A stretch of DNA of 64,000 nt, from assembly GCF_020921035.1 (NCBI RefSeq), contig NC_063157.1, forward strand, positions 5,204,501 through 5,268,500, read 5' to 3'. The notes under the pieces were generated by a model that was not told where the DNA came from, did no database searches, and saw only the letters and a list, made by a program, of their open reading frames with translations. Below, in pieces: positions 26,296-39,058 of this stretch. How positions within the stretch are numbered: position 1 is the stretch's first letter; each line of letters starts with the position of its first letter. The translations under genes and the position numbers were made by a program. This stretch comes from Rhodamnia argentea. Its lineage: Eukaryota; Streptophyta; Magnoliopsida; Myrtales; Myrtaceae.

Positions 26296-29200
26296 CTAGG
26301 AATAGAATTGGTATGTCTTGGCCTGGAGGATGATCTGCCGGAGTCCTCCGATGGGTGACAAGATCATCAGCAAAAGCCCGAAGATGATGCATACCTGGAA
26401 TAAGCAAAACCCATATCAGATGAGGCTTGATCGAGGATGGGTTACCATAGGAGGAGAAGGAGTTTAACATACCCAGTTCGACCACCAGGATAAGCTAAAC
26501 TTCCTCGGTTTGTAGACTGCGAGCCACATTATGCAAGGAAGCTGGAAAAAAAAAACCAGGAGAAAGGAGAAGACATGTTAGGATTTTATTCGAACCAGAA
26601 AGCTCATCCTAGCATTTAGATAAACCGACTTTTACAATGGCAAATCCCAAATCACTGTCTGAGTAGGAGGTTGCTTACAAAGTACGTCGTCGGGGCGAAA
26701 GCAAGTCCTCCGAAAAATGAAAGAAGGCCGCTGAAGAATGGGAAAGTGATGCCGATGAACATTGTGAATGCTGCCATGCCAATGGGACGTCAATAACATT
26801 GACAAGAAGGAAAGACAGGAAAAGCAGGGACCGAACTGCAAACACTAGACCGAGATATACAAGCAAACGACACGAGAGCGGGTATCATACTCACCGACAT
26901 AGACAGTGCGAGCCACAAAACGAAGCATTCTGGTTGGCTTGAAGTGCAATTTTTTCACCAATACAGTCTCTATCATGTCAAACACCGGCATTGCGTAAAT
27001 CTGCATCAGACCATGAAGATCAATTAAGTCCCGGGCTACGAAGACAGCATCACCACGAAGAACATTGAAAGACACAACAGAAGGAGCTTGCTCGTTACCT
27101 GGTAACTTCCGATAACATGGATGACAACAAACATGTTTGCCATTGCAATGAGCCACTTCGGTTTCTCCAGGGAGATGAGGATATTGCCCTCGACTTTGTT
27201 CCCGAAAACATAGTAACCAACTAGAGCAACCGGGAAGTAGCAGAGAGCCACGATAATGTAGGCGACAATGACTCCTCTCCACATCGGGCCCTTGGACGGC
27301 TTCTCGGGAGTGGAGGGGATAGTCGCCTGAATCTCCAGGACCACATTGTGCCCCGCATATGCGAAAGCCACATCGCCCAAGGCGCTGAAGAAGTCAAAGA
27401 CCTTCCCTGGCGTGGTCGAAGACCTGTAACTGTACTTCACGTCCGGCTGAACGCCCTTGTCTACGGAGGCTCCCCAAGCTATGGTCGAGTAACTGAAAAA
27501 TGAAGATATGAAACGTCATCCCGAATCGTGTATAGAGTCTAGAATTCACAGAGTCCGGAATAGGACATTACCTAAGAGACATAACGGCTGCAGCTAGGGA
27601 GACGCCAGCGATGGAGTTGAAGTTGGGGAGGTGGGAGAGGACAAAGTGGACAGAGGCAAAGATCATGATGAAGTAGGTGGTCTTGATCTTCTTGCAGTCC
27701 GAGCACACGGTGTCGTGGAACTTCTTCAGCGACGTCCCTCCGGTGACCATGTACACGATGTTGACACCGACCTCGACCACCAGCTGCTGAGGGACCACGA
27801 TATAGAGCCCGAGCTTCTCGCCGAACGCGTACTGCCCGAGCTCATGGTACCGATCGAACCTCCTCCCAGGGACCATCTCGTGCATCTCTACCATTTGCCA
27901 CAACGTGTACAGGGTGATGATCCATGACAGGACTAGCACAGCTACTCCAGGGCCCCTAGAAAACATCAAAGAAACACACAAAGCAGCCAAGTAACTTAAA
28001 ACAGGACCGATTCATAAGTTCAATCTGCAAACTGATACCTCAACTGGCAATAGGAGAAATATAACTAAGGACTAGATTGATTCAAGACCGACATCTGCCA
28101 CATTGCGATAGATTCGGAATGACCGAAATGATTTCTTGCTTAGGAAGTTTAGCATACCATCCGAGTTCGGACATGGCGTAGGGGAGGCTGAGGACGCCGG
28201 CTCCGACCATGGCCGTGACATTGTGGAAGGCCGAGTACCACCATTTCGCGTTCCTCGCAGAGGTGATGGGAAGCCAATCGTCGATCTCCTTCTGCTTCGC
28301 TAGTTTCTCCTCAATCTGTGTGATCAATCATGAAGCATTTGTCTAACTTTAGACCTTGCCTAGGACGAAAAGAAATTGCTATGTCTCATTTGCATTTACA
28401 TTGATAAATACCAAAATGTTTAGGACTAAATTGGTAAAATACGAAAAATTAAGACCGAATCGTCCGTCGCACAATATATTTGAAACTTTTGAATAAGTTT
28501 TCGTGTCGTGAAGTCACATAGTCAAAGCAAAATGCGAGGGCGGCCTTTTAAAAATGACATCCTCTTTCAAACGATCCATTGAATTTGAACATTTTTCAGA
28601 CAATTGGGGGATTAATCTTTACCGTTACTATCTAATTTTAAACAAATCCTAAATCTGATGGTGGATCACATCGGTCAACGTGCGCTGAAGAAGGAGATCG
28701 ACAAAGAAAAATGTAAAAAGAAATTTGCCGAACCGTACATCCAAGGTTGATTGGATTAGGACCACCGGGCCACATGGAGGAGGGAACCTCACATATTTCT
28801 CTCTTAAATTAATATAAATCTGAAATCCCTAATTATGGTACAGTGCTTAAAACAACATAAAAAAACAAAAACAAAGAAAAAACATGATTTTAAAGATATG
28901 CAATGCAACATGTCGTGTCGAAAAAGTCACAAGAAAAAAATATTGTAAATATTGTAAATATAGTACGATGTTCATTTTAATGTCAAGACTTTTCAATCGA
29001 TCAATCGAATTATTCGAGTATCACAACTTTTAAAAACAAGAATGCGACATAAGCAACTTTCTTTGTTGGAAAAACCGACACGACATTATAAGTAACGGTA
29101 TTTGTGGTAAACATACTTTTAAAGAGCTACGGCACCAAAACTATCGATTTAAAAAATTATGGTGCTCCAAAGATCGAAAATTACAATAACCACGATGTCT

Positions 29201-30501
29201 TTTTGTCGAAATCGTTTTTGGCGTCCAATCGAATAGGGATGCATTCTTTTTTCAACTGGCCGTGAACGATACGTGAATGGAAGAGCACGGAGTACTAATG
29301 TTACAAGAGGGCATGCCGCAAGGCCGGACAAAGAACGCCACCGGTCCGGACAGCTTGAGTTTTGAATTTGTATTGATCGATATCATTATACTTTTGTCTT
29401 TTCTATAAGTTGTGACAACTCAATTAATACTTAAAAAATATAACACGCATCAAATATTTTTTTTAAGTGAAGGTCTTGTGATTTTGAGGAAATGAAAAAT
29501 ATTTTTTATTTTCTCAAATGTTGTCGGGCATGCAGTTTTTTTTTTTTTTTGTATGGTTTTTTTTACATTAATGATCTTCGAGATTTTGAGTTGTATTTCG
29601 AGATTTCAACAAATAGCAAAAACTTAGTTTTGGCTTCTGTTTTTAACGCAAAACAATGGTGGAGCGAGATAACTATGAATGAGTATTGAAAAAGCAAGCC
29701 AATTTTGTGCCCCCAATGAAAAGCGGACACGTAGCTTTGTGAATGAGCTCGGTAAAACATCAAGGGATAAATGCACCAACAATCCTAAAACTTTTCACAA
29801 AAATACAATCGAATCATAAAACTTTCAAAAAGTATAATTACGTCCTAAAACTTATGAAATTAATGAAATGAAATTATTTTGTTGATTGTACTTTTCGAAA
29901 GTTTTATGATTCAGTTTAACTTTCGTGACAAGTTTTGGTACTTAAATTGCACTTTTTTGAAAGTTTTAGAATTAGAATGCACTTTTGACAAATTTTAGGA
30001 TTTAACTGCACTTTCTAATAAGTTTTAGGACTTAATTGCATTTTTTGAAGATTTTATGACTCAATTGTGCTTTCTGACTGATAAATCTTATGACTTAATT
30101 ATACTTTTTGAAAATTTTATGATTCAATTGCACTTTCTGACTAATAAGTTTTAGGGCTTAATTATACTTTTTAAAATTTTTAGGACTCAATTACACTTGG
30201 TAACACGTTTTAGGATTTTCAGTGCACTTGTCCCGAAAATCAATTTTAGTACCCATAAGTTACGGCGAAATTAAAAAAAGGTGGACCTCACATGCCCGTC
30301 CCTCTTATAAAAATAGTATTTTCTTTTTTCTTTTTTTGACAAACATTTCAAGAATAGGTTAGGCGATAGATAATTCAGGTGGAAAAATGAGGAGAGAGGA
30401 CATGGCGGAACCACGCCCTCGTTTGGCCCCTCCTCACCGGCTCAGACAGAAGACAGATTGCTCACCAACGTACGCCCTAATTGCTTTGAAGTGTTCCATA
30501 T

Positions 30502-30548
<47 letters not shown>

Positions 30549-30599
30549 CACGGAGTGACGGTCGATGTACTTCTCGTCGTCGGGACCTTGCGTTCCCAT
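26296..30599 (-). CDS. LHT: LHT-type amino acid transporter, copy B
   Basis: Second AAAP/LHT-type importer, same role and orientation as copy A. Eight exons: 30552-30599, 28158-28315, 27572-27955, 27099-27492, 26895-27000, 26679-26770, 26473-26541 and 26296-26394, giving 449 aa. The first exon was located by its resemblance to copy A ([16 protein letters not shown] against [11 protein letters not shown]), its in-frame phase and a GTGAGT donor. It lies 2.2 kb upstream of exon 2, across an intron filled with a dispersed element (29764-30234). Landmarks: [81 protein letters not shown], and the C-terminal AKTYQFYS. Exons 2-8 match copy A in length base for base (158, 384, 394, 106, 92, 69, 99). 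The remote first exon is the least certain part; all others are firm. Confidence 0.93.
29764..30234. repeat. Inverted-repeat element made of AGTCCTAAAACTT-type units inside LHT-B intron 1
   Basis: Left end GGGATAAATGCAC, right end GTGCACTTGTCCC, imperfect inverted repeats. Inside, motifs such as TTTTAGGACTTAATTGCAC recur roughly every 30-60 bases; those near the left end are reversed relative to those near the right. No coding capacity. It lies wholly within the first intron of LHT copy B. Similar wording occurs in family R2. Confidence 0.65.
30507..30544. repeat. (GA)n microsatellite next to LHT-B first exon
   Basis: Dinucleotide run immediately downstream (minus sense) of the first-exon donor of LHT copy B; reads as CT in the transcript. 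Confidence 0.95.
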
Positions 30600-32737
30600 G
30601 GCGGCTTCAGCTGCGGGCGGCGAAGCAACACGAAAAGCTCAGCTCAATTCCAGTGCAGAGCAGAGGAGAGGGGGAGAGAGAGAGAGAGAGAGAATGAATA
30701 TGGCTGGCTCATATGGGTACTCTGTTCTGCGGATATAAAGGGGAAGGGAGAAACACTCTACCGTAGAGGGGGAGAGAAAGATTGAAGGCGACGTTTTTCG
30801 TTGACTTTCGGGAGTCATCTTCGACTGGCCGTTTGGTTCTGAGGTGGATCCAGGAAAACAGATCTGGCCACCCGCCAGCAATCGACCCGATTAATTTAAC
30901 CCCCAAAACCAAACCACCACGCCACATGAACGATCGATCGGGGTAAATGTATAACGAACGACCCTCATTGGATATCAAGGACATTTCTGTGGATTCGTCT
31001 GTAGTTTTTTTCTGGGATGGGGATCCTACTAAAATTAATATGATCTCGATCTCCTCCGGCCTCTTGATTCTCGAATCTCCACCGTCCGCATTGCCATTGC
31101 GCCCTAGAACAGCGGTTTGTTGAACGTTTTCGAGCAACGCGAATGACGAGTGATGATTTAACACTGAAATAAAGTTGACTTGAACTCGTAGGAAATCGCC
31201 GATGTGGCGGTCCAGTCATTACCAGCCGTTGAAACTTGCAAAATTAAAAAGTTTAGGACTAAACCAACATTCACACGATATATTAGGAACCGTTTGGGTA
31301 ATTTTTCTGAATTTTGTACATTGGACGCGGTCGGGTATGACATTCCAATCGGTTGCGCATGCATGCCTTCACTTTCGTCTACGATTGGTTGAGCATCGTA
31401 TGTACTCAATCTATGCGGGCGTAATACAGTCGGTTCGACTTAGTGCAATGGATTATAATCACGAATTTATATTGTATAAGGAAAAAAAAACATATCTTTC
31501 GCTCCAATCAATTGCTCAGTTGACATTACTTAGCCCGAAAAAAATAATTGGAACTTCACGAATGTTGAGTGGTTAAACGCTTGCTCTTGGATACGACGAA
31601 TTCTAAAGTTCGAAGCGAAAAGGGTTCTCCCACTCGATATAATCTTTGGTGGCATGCATGTCGCCTCATAGGGCAGAGTCTTATCCGACCGAGGCACCCG
31701 AAAAGAGCGATGCAAGTGAAATTAGTCGAGCCAATTCATTCGAAAATGTTCGAATGATCTATTCTATTCACTTTATATATATATAAAAAAAAATATAATT
31801 GGCATCTTACGGAATCCATTTTTCCAGTCAACACATGGCACATTCACATTATAGGCTAATCAAAGGCCGCATTTTCAGGGAATTGATAGTTGGAAAGCTG
31901 ACCCCCTCTTTTTTTCTTTAATTATTCTTCCTAGATCTTTATTTGTTGCTTAAGTATTGGTCGGGCCAAAAGCAAAAACGACCGTGTTGGAAAATAAAAA
32001 GAAAAACAATTAATTTTGTCAATTTCTTTTTTTTTTCTATTTTTTTTGGTCGAAAGTTTTGTTATTATTATTATTACAAGATTGAATTTATCATTGCACA
32101 TGCTCATTTATCTAATTATCGTATCAAACCGCTGAGATTCATCCTACCATTGGACTTCCTCTATTTCTTTCTTTAGTTGCAAGAATGAGAATTTCAATTT
32201 TTGTTTTTAATGTTTCATAGGCACAAATTGCTTGCTTGACTGTGTAGTATAACGTGCTGGAGTTGCTCGTGCGTTGCGTGGAAGTATGGGAAGTACTCCC
32301 AGTTTTCTTAATCATGAAATTATCGCAAATTGACAATAAATATTAGGAAATATGATGACTGTGAAAAATGACTAATTTTAAAATAGAGGGTTGTAAATAA
32401 CTTTAATTAACGCCGTGCTAAGGAGGGTATTAACCTTAAAAGTTTGATTAGGAATGCAAAATGAACGTACGACAAGTTCGACATGTTGGCCTTTTTTCCG
32501 TTCGGCCTTGTCCTATTTGTTTAGGACTTGTTGGCCTGTCAATTCACGTGACATCCTCAGATGAGAAAGCCTTCATTAAGTCCATAAATCACATTATTAG
32601 GGGCCCACAAAGCAACGCGCACATTGAAATTCTTGCCGCGTCCGTAAACCGTATCCCGGAGGAATTCAATCGATGCGTGCCCGGTTGGCCATTATAAAAT
32701 TCTACGGACCAAAGTGACGCATTGACCGGCAGTTTGA
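30600..32737. promoter_or_regulatory. LHT-B leader and promoter, then unassigned intergenic DNA
   Basis: 30600-30700 on the minus strand is a CT-rich leader with a second (GA)n run at 30673-30692. Further out I see no gene. Around 31562-31760 there is a tRNA-promoter-like stretch (GAGTGGTTAAACGCTTG ... AAGTTCGAAGCG) ending in an A-rich tail, which could be a SINE, at low confidence. Confidence 0.4.
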
Positions 32738-33450
32738 GAAGGGGAAAAGTACCAAAAAAAAAAAAAATACTGAGGTTGTTGTCTTGATATCAATTGAGTC
32801 ATAAATTTTTTAATTTGATTAATTTAATGATAAATTTGTTTGCATAAGTATCAATTGAATCCATATGGCCAATTTTGATCAGAAATTACCGACATGGATA
32901 TCGGCCGTCCTATGAGGCATGACTAATTCTAACGTTGACAATTTTAGATTTTTTTTGAATTATTTGTGGTTGCATTCCTTTTGTTTTTTTCCTTACTTTT
33001 CTTTATGTGGGTCAGTTACTAGCCCTAGGCGAGGGTGTCACTGTCCTCGCTCGCTGACCCACACTAGGGTTGGGTGAGAGTTTCATGGCCCTCATTGGCC
33101 ATTAGTTGAGGGCAAGGCTGTGATGCCCCATATCGGGTGAGGGTTTTGGCGGCCCTCACCTCATTCTGGTGAGGGTTAGCCAGTGGCTCTTGCCAGCCCT
33201 CAGCCAAAAAAATAAAGAGCATAAAAGAAAAAAATAAGATAAGATAAAATAATTATTTAACAATATCCATGTTCGTGTCGTGTAAGAAGGTTGACGTCCG
33301 CATCGGTGATTTCTAGCCAAATTGGGGTTGGATGGACTATAATCAGCACAAATATAAAAATATTTAGGATTAAATTGATACGGTTAAAAGATTTATGATT
33401 GAATTGATACCAGTGTAATAGGTTTATGAATTTTTTAAAAAACATTTCCG
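32738..33450. repeat. Dispersed inverted-repeat element, family R2
   Basis: Arms consist of reiterated phrases like TTAGGATTAAATTGATAC (right) and ATCAATTGAGTCATAAAT (left), i.e. inverted. Inside the arms lie GACATGGATATCGGCCGTCC (left) and its counterpart GACGTCCGCATCGGTGATTT (right). The core 33010-33210 is GC-rich with repeated GAGGG/CCCTC words. No open frame of note. Other copies or halves: 45755-45935, 46372-46835, 46905-47075, 58125-58770. Confidence 0.65.
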
Positions 33451-34097
33451 TGTGAGAATTGAGTGCTATGCCCTGGAAAGACAACTGTTTGACACGTGGT
33501 GGTAAAAATGCTACGTGGCAATGACAAGTCATCTCCAGACCGCTCTGCCGTCGCAAGATTTGTCTAGACGATCATCATTAAATCTCGAAGCGATGGTTGA
33601 CTTGCCCAATTGATGATTCGATTTGAAACGATAAGATTTGAGTTGGACTCTCACTTTGCGCACTAAGGATCTCCAAATTTGACTTTTCAAAGTGGCTTCT
33701 TCTTCCCTCCCACTTATTATATTATCCCTTAAAAGGTGATCTGAACTCTTATCATCACATTGGACTTTCTTCTTTCTTCTTTCTTCTTTTTGGCAAAAGT
33801 ATAGTGCCGAGGACCCAAACCGACAATGAGGGTCAACGGTCAACCCATGAAAAAGCGGCACTCCTCCCGCGCCTCCTTCCTCGTTCCTTCCTCACCGTCG
33901 ACCTTCCAAAATCACTTGCTATGATTAGACAAACCCAATTGCCGTCCCTAGGATAAAATGCACGAACCCCGGTGTCCTATACCGCCGCAAAAACTTAAGC
34001 CACCGGATCTTCTCTCCCTCTCTCGAGCCGCCACGGCCACATTACCACGGGCTGCCATCGGCACGGCGAATTCCGCACACTGCGGGCGGCCCCCGGT
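33451..34097. other. Intergenic region, nothing recognised
   Basis: Mixed-composition DNA with a CTTCTTT tract near 33770. No gene or clear repeat seen. Confidence 0.4.
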
Positions 34098-34705
34098 CAA
34101 ACTTGCTAGCTCGCCAGGCCTATCGTTCCGGGAGGTTGAAGAAAAAATATATAAAAAGAAAAATGAGATGAGCAGGCACAAACATGGTACTTCTTTCAAA
34201 AGCTATTATTGACCTATTTAGATTTGTCGAGACTCATTATCCTTACAGAGCCACCCATTCGAAAATGGACGATGCAGCTTTTTATTTTTTCTTAAAAGAA
34301 AAGAATAATTCGATATCACACGTCGAGATCGTGACATGAATAATTCTTTCACCGTCAAAGAAAAGAATAACTCAGATGATAATTCCAATAGCACATCGGG
34401 ATCGTCACATGAATAATTTTTTTTGCCGTCAAATTTAACCGAACGCAATTGGTTTTGCGGAAGTCTAAATTGTCCACAGCGCGCAGAATTTGGGACCCGA
34501 AAAGGGCCCGCCGACGACTTGGACGAACGACAACTGCGGTCAACGCCGTCCGTTCTGTACCGCTTTGCGCCTTTCAGGCCCCACATGCTTTTCCCACAAC
34601 CCCCTTTTGGTTTTTCTTTTGTCGGATTCCTATAAACCTTTGACCTTTATGGCACACCTTTTGAAGTTTGGCAAAACTCTCATGTCGCTCCTCGTCGTCT
34701 TGGCC
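34098..34705 (+). repeat. Duplicated block Y, copy 1
   Basis: Closely similar to 43834-44440 in the same orientation, starting at AACTTGCTAG and ending at GCTCCTCGTCGTC. It includes CCTATAAACCTTTGACCTTT just before an ATG at 34649. Similarity stops abruptly inside the coding leader. Confidence 0.8.
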
Positions 34706-34876
34706 TGGTCGCCCACTAGGATCATCCGAACTTCAATCGCCTCTTTGCTGCTTAATTTAAACCCTCGATTAACAGTCCAAATCCCATCTCCTTGGGTGTT
34801 TGCGACGACAGATACGCGCGTAATCACTACACGGGGGTTATCTCGTTCGTACCCTGATTATTTTCGGTCGAATTAG
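34649..34876 (+). CDS. Short open frame with hydrophobic leader, block Y copy 1, probably a broken gene
   Basis: Predicted 75 aa. The first 20 residues (MAHLLKFGKTLMSLLVVLAW) resemble a secretory signal and match the copy at 44383 (MAHLLSFGKTPKLLLVVLAF). The remainder is unrelated to that copy and to any family I know. Because similarity ends right after the leader, at least one copy was truncated or recombined. I cannot name a function and expression is unproven. Confidence 0.3.
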   Translation: MAHLLKFGKTLMSLLVVLAWSPTRIIRTSIASLLLNLNPRLTVQIPSPWVFATTDTRVITTRGLSRSYPDYFRSN

Positions 34877-35264
34877 TACGACTCCTTGATGTTTGTGGCG
34901 TTCATTTTCATCAACTAAGTGGGAGAGGGTCGTTGTTGCTTGGAAGGAACATGGGAAAGTGGGAAGACTACATAGGCTAGAAAACAAGGGAATGCAAAGG
35001 AAATTCCCGACGACGTTTTCAGGAGAATGTCGACCGTCGATGTTGTCGTTCGTCAGCAATTCGTGTTGCTCACGACTTGTTATTATTCGGGCTCTATTCT
35101 TCTCTTCACGTAAATTGAATGATTTGGACAATATTTTCTTAAAAATAATAACTTGTTTTGCTACGAATAATTAGCCAATTAAAAAAAAATTATTTATTAG
35201 GGAAGATTTGCTAAAAATTGCTGAAGATTTATATTCCTTTTCTTAAATATTTTCGACATTTCTT

Positions 35265-36300
35265 ATTATTAGTTTTGATTTACCTTTTGTTTTTAGTTAG
35301 CATAGTATTTATAATATCCTTTATAATTAATTACAAATATTTGGTAGATCTTCTCTCTTCCTTTTCTGCTAAGCAACATATTGTATACTGCTCGTCAAGC
35401 GGCAAATTACGGATTCTCATATTATTATGGACCACAATTTATGTTTAAACATTTTTGTGCACAACGAAATTATTTTTCATTTTCATTCAATTTTTTAAGT
35501 GATGTAAACGATTACGTTTAATAAATATTTTTTAAAATATTCATTTTTTTCTAAACAAAGGAAGCCAATGTCGGAATTGGCATGGAAACTTCGTGGGAAG
35601 CAGGTCAGAGAAATTCCTTCCGATGAGCCCACAAGAGGTAGAAGAAGCGGCCCACCAAGCAAGTTCGTGGGCCGTGCCGTAGTCCAATTAATTGGGCCAC
35701 ATATTTAGTTTCTTACAAAAATAGTCCTGAAGTCTAGAGCTAGAAGTCCACCACTGCAACAGATCAGTTCCATCAAGACTGAAACTGAAACAACAACATT
35801 TTCTCACCAACCAAGAACAATTCAGTTGTAACAAAGTGATGATCCCGTCGAGTTAGTTAGGACTCAACATCAATCTAAATTATTAACATCAAATCGTAAC
35901 GAGCTGAACTTGTTCAGGCCACCTCAGGATGGGAGAAATTACGACTGGTCGTGACCATTGAGGCACTTTGAAAGACCATAAATAATCGACTGAACCTTTA
36001 TTATAGATTTACGGAGATCGCTCAAGGGCTGAACACAATGATGTAAGAAGTCGGCACCACATCTAGCAGAGTAAGGCTTGATTTGTTGTTATTTTCGCAG
36101 CCGACGAACGGGTAAAAAACCAATTGATTAGAGTACAAGTTAGCATATGATAATGACCCCAAACCACAACTCGACGTGCAAGTATTCATAGATTAGATTG
36201 TGCTCTTTGTAATTTTGAGTTAATCTCCTTAAAATTCCTAGCAAGAGTGGAAAATTTTCTGTGCTAAAATCCGGCGACGTAATGTTTCACAGTGCTAGAT
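35265..36300. repeat. Duplicate of the ankyrin-gene 3' flank, unit 1
   Basis: Matches 59085-60060 (downstream of the intact ankyrin gene) and, from 35395, also 38218-39058. Shared landmarks are TTGGCATGGAAACTTCGTGG (35578 here) and CTCGTCGAGTTAGTT. It runs directly into the pseudogene that follows, in the same order as at the intact locus. Confidence 0.8.
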
Positions 36301-36539
36301 AAGCTGTTACTTTCAGCTGCAGAAAACCAGCTGTGCTCAACAGCATCCTGCGATTTTACATTACATAGGACGATGACTAGGAAGTTACACAAACATTCTT
36401 ACCACAAAATAAACTGCTTAAGGGATTCAAGAGCCCATCAAGAAGACATGAACATAAGGATCTGCTACATGATGGGTAGTCACTCCCATGCTGCTGCGAC
36501 CAACTATCGGTGGCCGTCTTCACGGGTGCGACTCGAATC

Positions 36540-37747
36540 TCGTGGTCCCCTTTTTGATCATGCAACCGAAGGGACAGGACCCTTGTAAGCCTGATTCTGG
36601 CACCGTCTCCACAAAACCGATGTTCTCAGAGATAGGCTCAAAGCCCCGAAACAGAAGTACTGAACCCTAAATTTCTTGCGGAAGGAGCCTCATTTTTCCC
36701 TCGGGTTCGAAATTCTGTCTGTAATGACTTCCTCGGAGCATGATGGCCCAGCAACCTCAGGTTCAGCATAGACACCCTTCTGCTGATAGTTGTTCACGGA
36801 ATTGAGTGACGAAACTCGTGAATTTGAAAACAAGCTCGAATGAGACCGACGCGGAAGGTCAGGGTTTACTTCCTGTTGGATGGGCTAGAAATATTGCTCC
36901 TCACTGAGAGCGTCCTCTTGTTGTTAGGAAGCGAAGAGGGCTTTGCGAACCTCTGCTGAAGGGGGACAGGAGTTTCGTCTGAGCTACAGCTACCAGATCC
37001 TGCGTCGCCCGATCTTTTACCTCTCTCGGTATTTTTATCTCTACCACGAGGCCACAACAAAACCTTTCTGAGCCGCTGCGCAGCAGAATTTGCAGTGCCC
37101 GGTTTCTTGCAAATGAAAGAGCTAGCATTCTCATTGGTTGAGTCGAATGAAGAAGAAGCAATTCCCGGGATAGCCAGATCTTTGGCATCTACTCCATTCT
37201 CAATGCCCGTATGCAAGAATATCTCGTTATTGACGATTCTAAAGGATGCCCCCAGGCTGCTTCCATGGACTTGCATCTTCAAATGGGAAGCGATGGCTTT
37301 TCGGGGCCGTGAAGCCCCGAGCTCCAAACATTTCCCCCGGCTGAAATCAATTGTCTAATCAGCTGAAATCAATGGGGTCATTGTTTGAGTAGATCGAGGG
37401 CAGTCATGCCATCTTCATCCCGGACATTCACGTCGGTTGAGCGGACAGTCATCAGAAGCTCGATCAGTTCTCAATGAACATTCCCGACGATGGCCAGTGA
37501 AGAGCAGTTCGGCCATCGTTATTCTTTGCCATTTATGATGTCTTCCCAAGCCTTTCCACGTACCGATTGCTTCATGAGCTCCATCTGCCTGTCCAATCTT
37601 CAGAAGCCTGGGAGTCTGGAACCCTGTAATCGCCATGTCGCGGAAGGTTTCTCCGGCACCATTTCGGATGAAGACAGACGAGGGTGAAGCAGATCTCAGG
37701 GCTTGGACCGTGGCTAATTGACCCTTCAGAGCAGCAATGTTTAGTGT
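36540..37747 (-). pseudogene. Decayed copy of the ankyrin-repeat gene (exon 2)
   Basis: Minus-strand remnants match exon 2 of the intact gene at 60385-61689. Examples are LNIAALKGQLATVQALRSAS, FIRNGAGETF, SHLKMQVHGSSLGASFRIVN, SFICKKPGTANSAAQRLRK and DETPVPLQQRFAKPSSLPNN. It lacks the first ~50 bases of the exon and the acceptor-side codons. It is frameshifted after GFQTP and in the stretch after the GHRRE remnant, and has lost about 49 bases near 36870 (the LASGLRQGVLQAVPNPN segment) and the RPHSVSSDI part. Exon 1 is absent. There is no continuous reading frame, so it cannot make the protein. The adjacent flanks are duplicated too, so this is a DNA-level duplicate, not a retrocopy. Confidence 0.88.
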
Positions 37748-37764
37748 TTGTCTGCAGTAAAATT

Positions 37765-37975
37765 CGAGAAATATCAAAATAAATAAAAAGAGAAATATCA
37801 AAATACATAAAAAAAAAAAAATTGAGAAAATATTAGAAATTTTTTTAAAAAATCCACGTGTCATTGAAAAATAAATAAAAAAATAAATAAAAAGTCCATC
37901 TAGGATGATTGGCCGGAAGTGGCATTCAAGTGAAAAATTTTAAAAAATTCTCATGATGTACTTGTCCCCCAGCTA
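37765..37975. repeat. Right end of an R1 element inside the duplicated intron, unit 1
   Basis: Matches 41320-41511 (GAGAAATATCAAAATA ... GTGGCATTCAAGTGAAAA). It ends at the same intron position, before AGCTAGATCTATCAT, as the R1 copy of unit 2. Its left part and the left part of the intron are deleted. Confidence 0.75.
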
Positions 37976-38217
37976 GATCTATCATTGGCTACTACGTCAA
38001 CTTATGTATGAACATTATAAGCTCACATCCTCATCACGTTTGATGGAGGATTACAAGCTAAACCGTTCAAAAGCCAGAACATGAGAAGGATTTTTCAATG
38101 GCAGTTCAATCCAGAATCCCACGGAAAAATCACCACTCAGCTCAGCAAGATTAAAAAAAAACACACACACACACACAATTTATTTTCTAAGAATCTGACA
38201 AGGGTTAGCAACTTCTT
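37976..38217. repeat. Ankyrin intron fused to 5' leader, unit 1 (exon 1 deleted)
   Basis: The sequence up to GCCAGAACATGAG matches the intron near 61972. It then jumps to AAGGATTTTTCAA, which in the intact gene lies near 62735 upstream of the start codon. About 0.76 kb including all of exon 1 is missing. A (CA)n run sits at about 38160-38177. Confidence 0.8.
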
Positions 38218-39058
38218 TACACACAACGAAATTACGGATTCGCGTATTATTATGGACCATAATTTATGTCTAAATATTTTTTTACACAACGAAATTATTT
38301 TTCATTTTCATTCAAATTTTTAAATGATGTAAGCGATTACATTGAATGAATATTTTTAAAACATTCATAAGCCAATGTGGGAATTGCCATGGAAACTTCG
38401 TGGGAAGCAGGTCAGAGAAATTCCTTCCGATAAGCCCATAAGAAGTAGAAGAAGGGGCCCACCAAGCAAGTTCGTGGGCTGTACCGCAGCCCAATCAATT
38501 GGGCCACATATTTAGTTTCTTACAAAAATAGTCCTAAAGTCTAGAACTATTCAATTGTAACAAAGTGGTGATCTCGTCGAGTTAGTTAAGACTTAAGACT
38601 TAACATCAATCTAAATTATTAACGTCAAATCGTAACGAACTGAACTTGTTCAGACCACCTCAGGACGGGACAAATTACGACGGATCGTGACCACTGAAAT
38701 TAGCCAGGCACTTTGAAAAAGCCTAAACACTCAAAAGCGCTCCACAGAAAAAAAAAAAAAACCACAGATGGTAACAACGCGATTTTTGTATAGCGGCAGC
38801 ACCGAACCTTTATTAGAGCTCTACGGAGATCGCTCAAGGGCTGAACACAGCGATGTAAGAAGTCGGCACCGCATCTAGCAGACTAAGGCTTGATTTGTTG
38901 TTATTTTCGCGCTCGTTCGCATCGGGTAAAAAGCGGATCAATTAGAGTACAAGTTAGCATATGATAGTGACCACAACCATAACTCGACGTGTAGGTATTT
39001 ATAGACTTCATGTGTGCTCTTTGTGATTTTAAGTTGTCTCCTTAAATTCCTAGCAAGC
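38218..39058. repeat. Duplicate of the ankyrin-gene 3' flank, unit 2
   Basis: Second in-tandem copy of the sequence at 35395-36260 and 59180-60005. It stops being similar near CCTAGCAAG (39058), just before the ankyrin 3' UTR would begin. Confidence 0.8.

Noticed and set aside
30387..30785. 132-residue open frame crossing GA repeats.
   Set aside because: Overlaps the antisense of the LHT copy B first exon and CT-rich leader; repeat-driven.
31562..31760. SINE-like stretch with A-box/B-box-like words and A-rich end.
   Set aside because: The boxes are imperfect, no target duplication was found and no second copy occurs in the window; mentioned only as a possibility.
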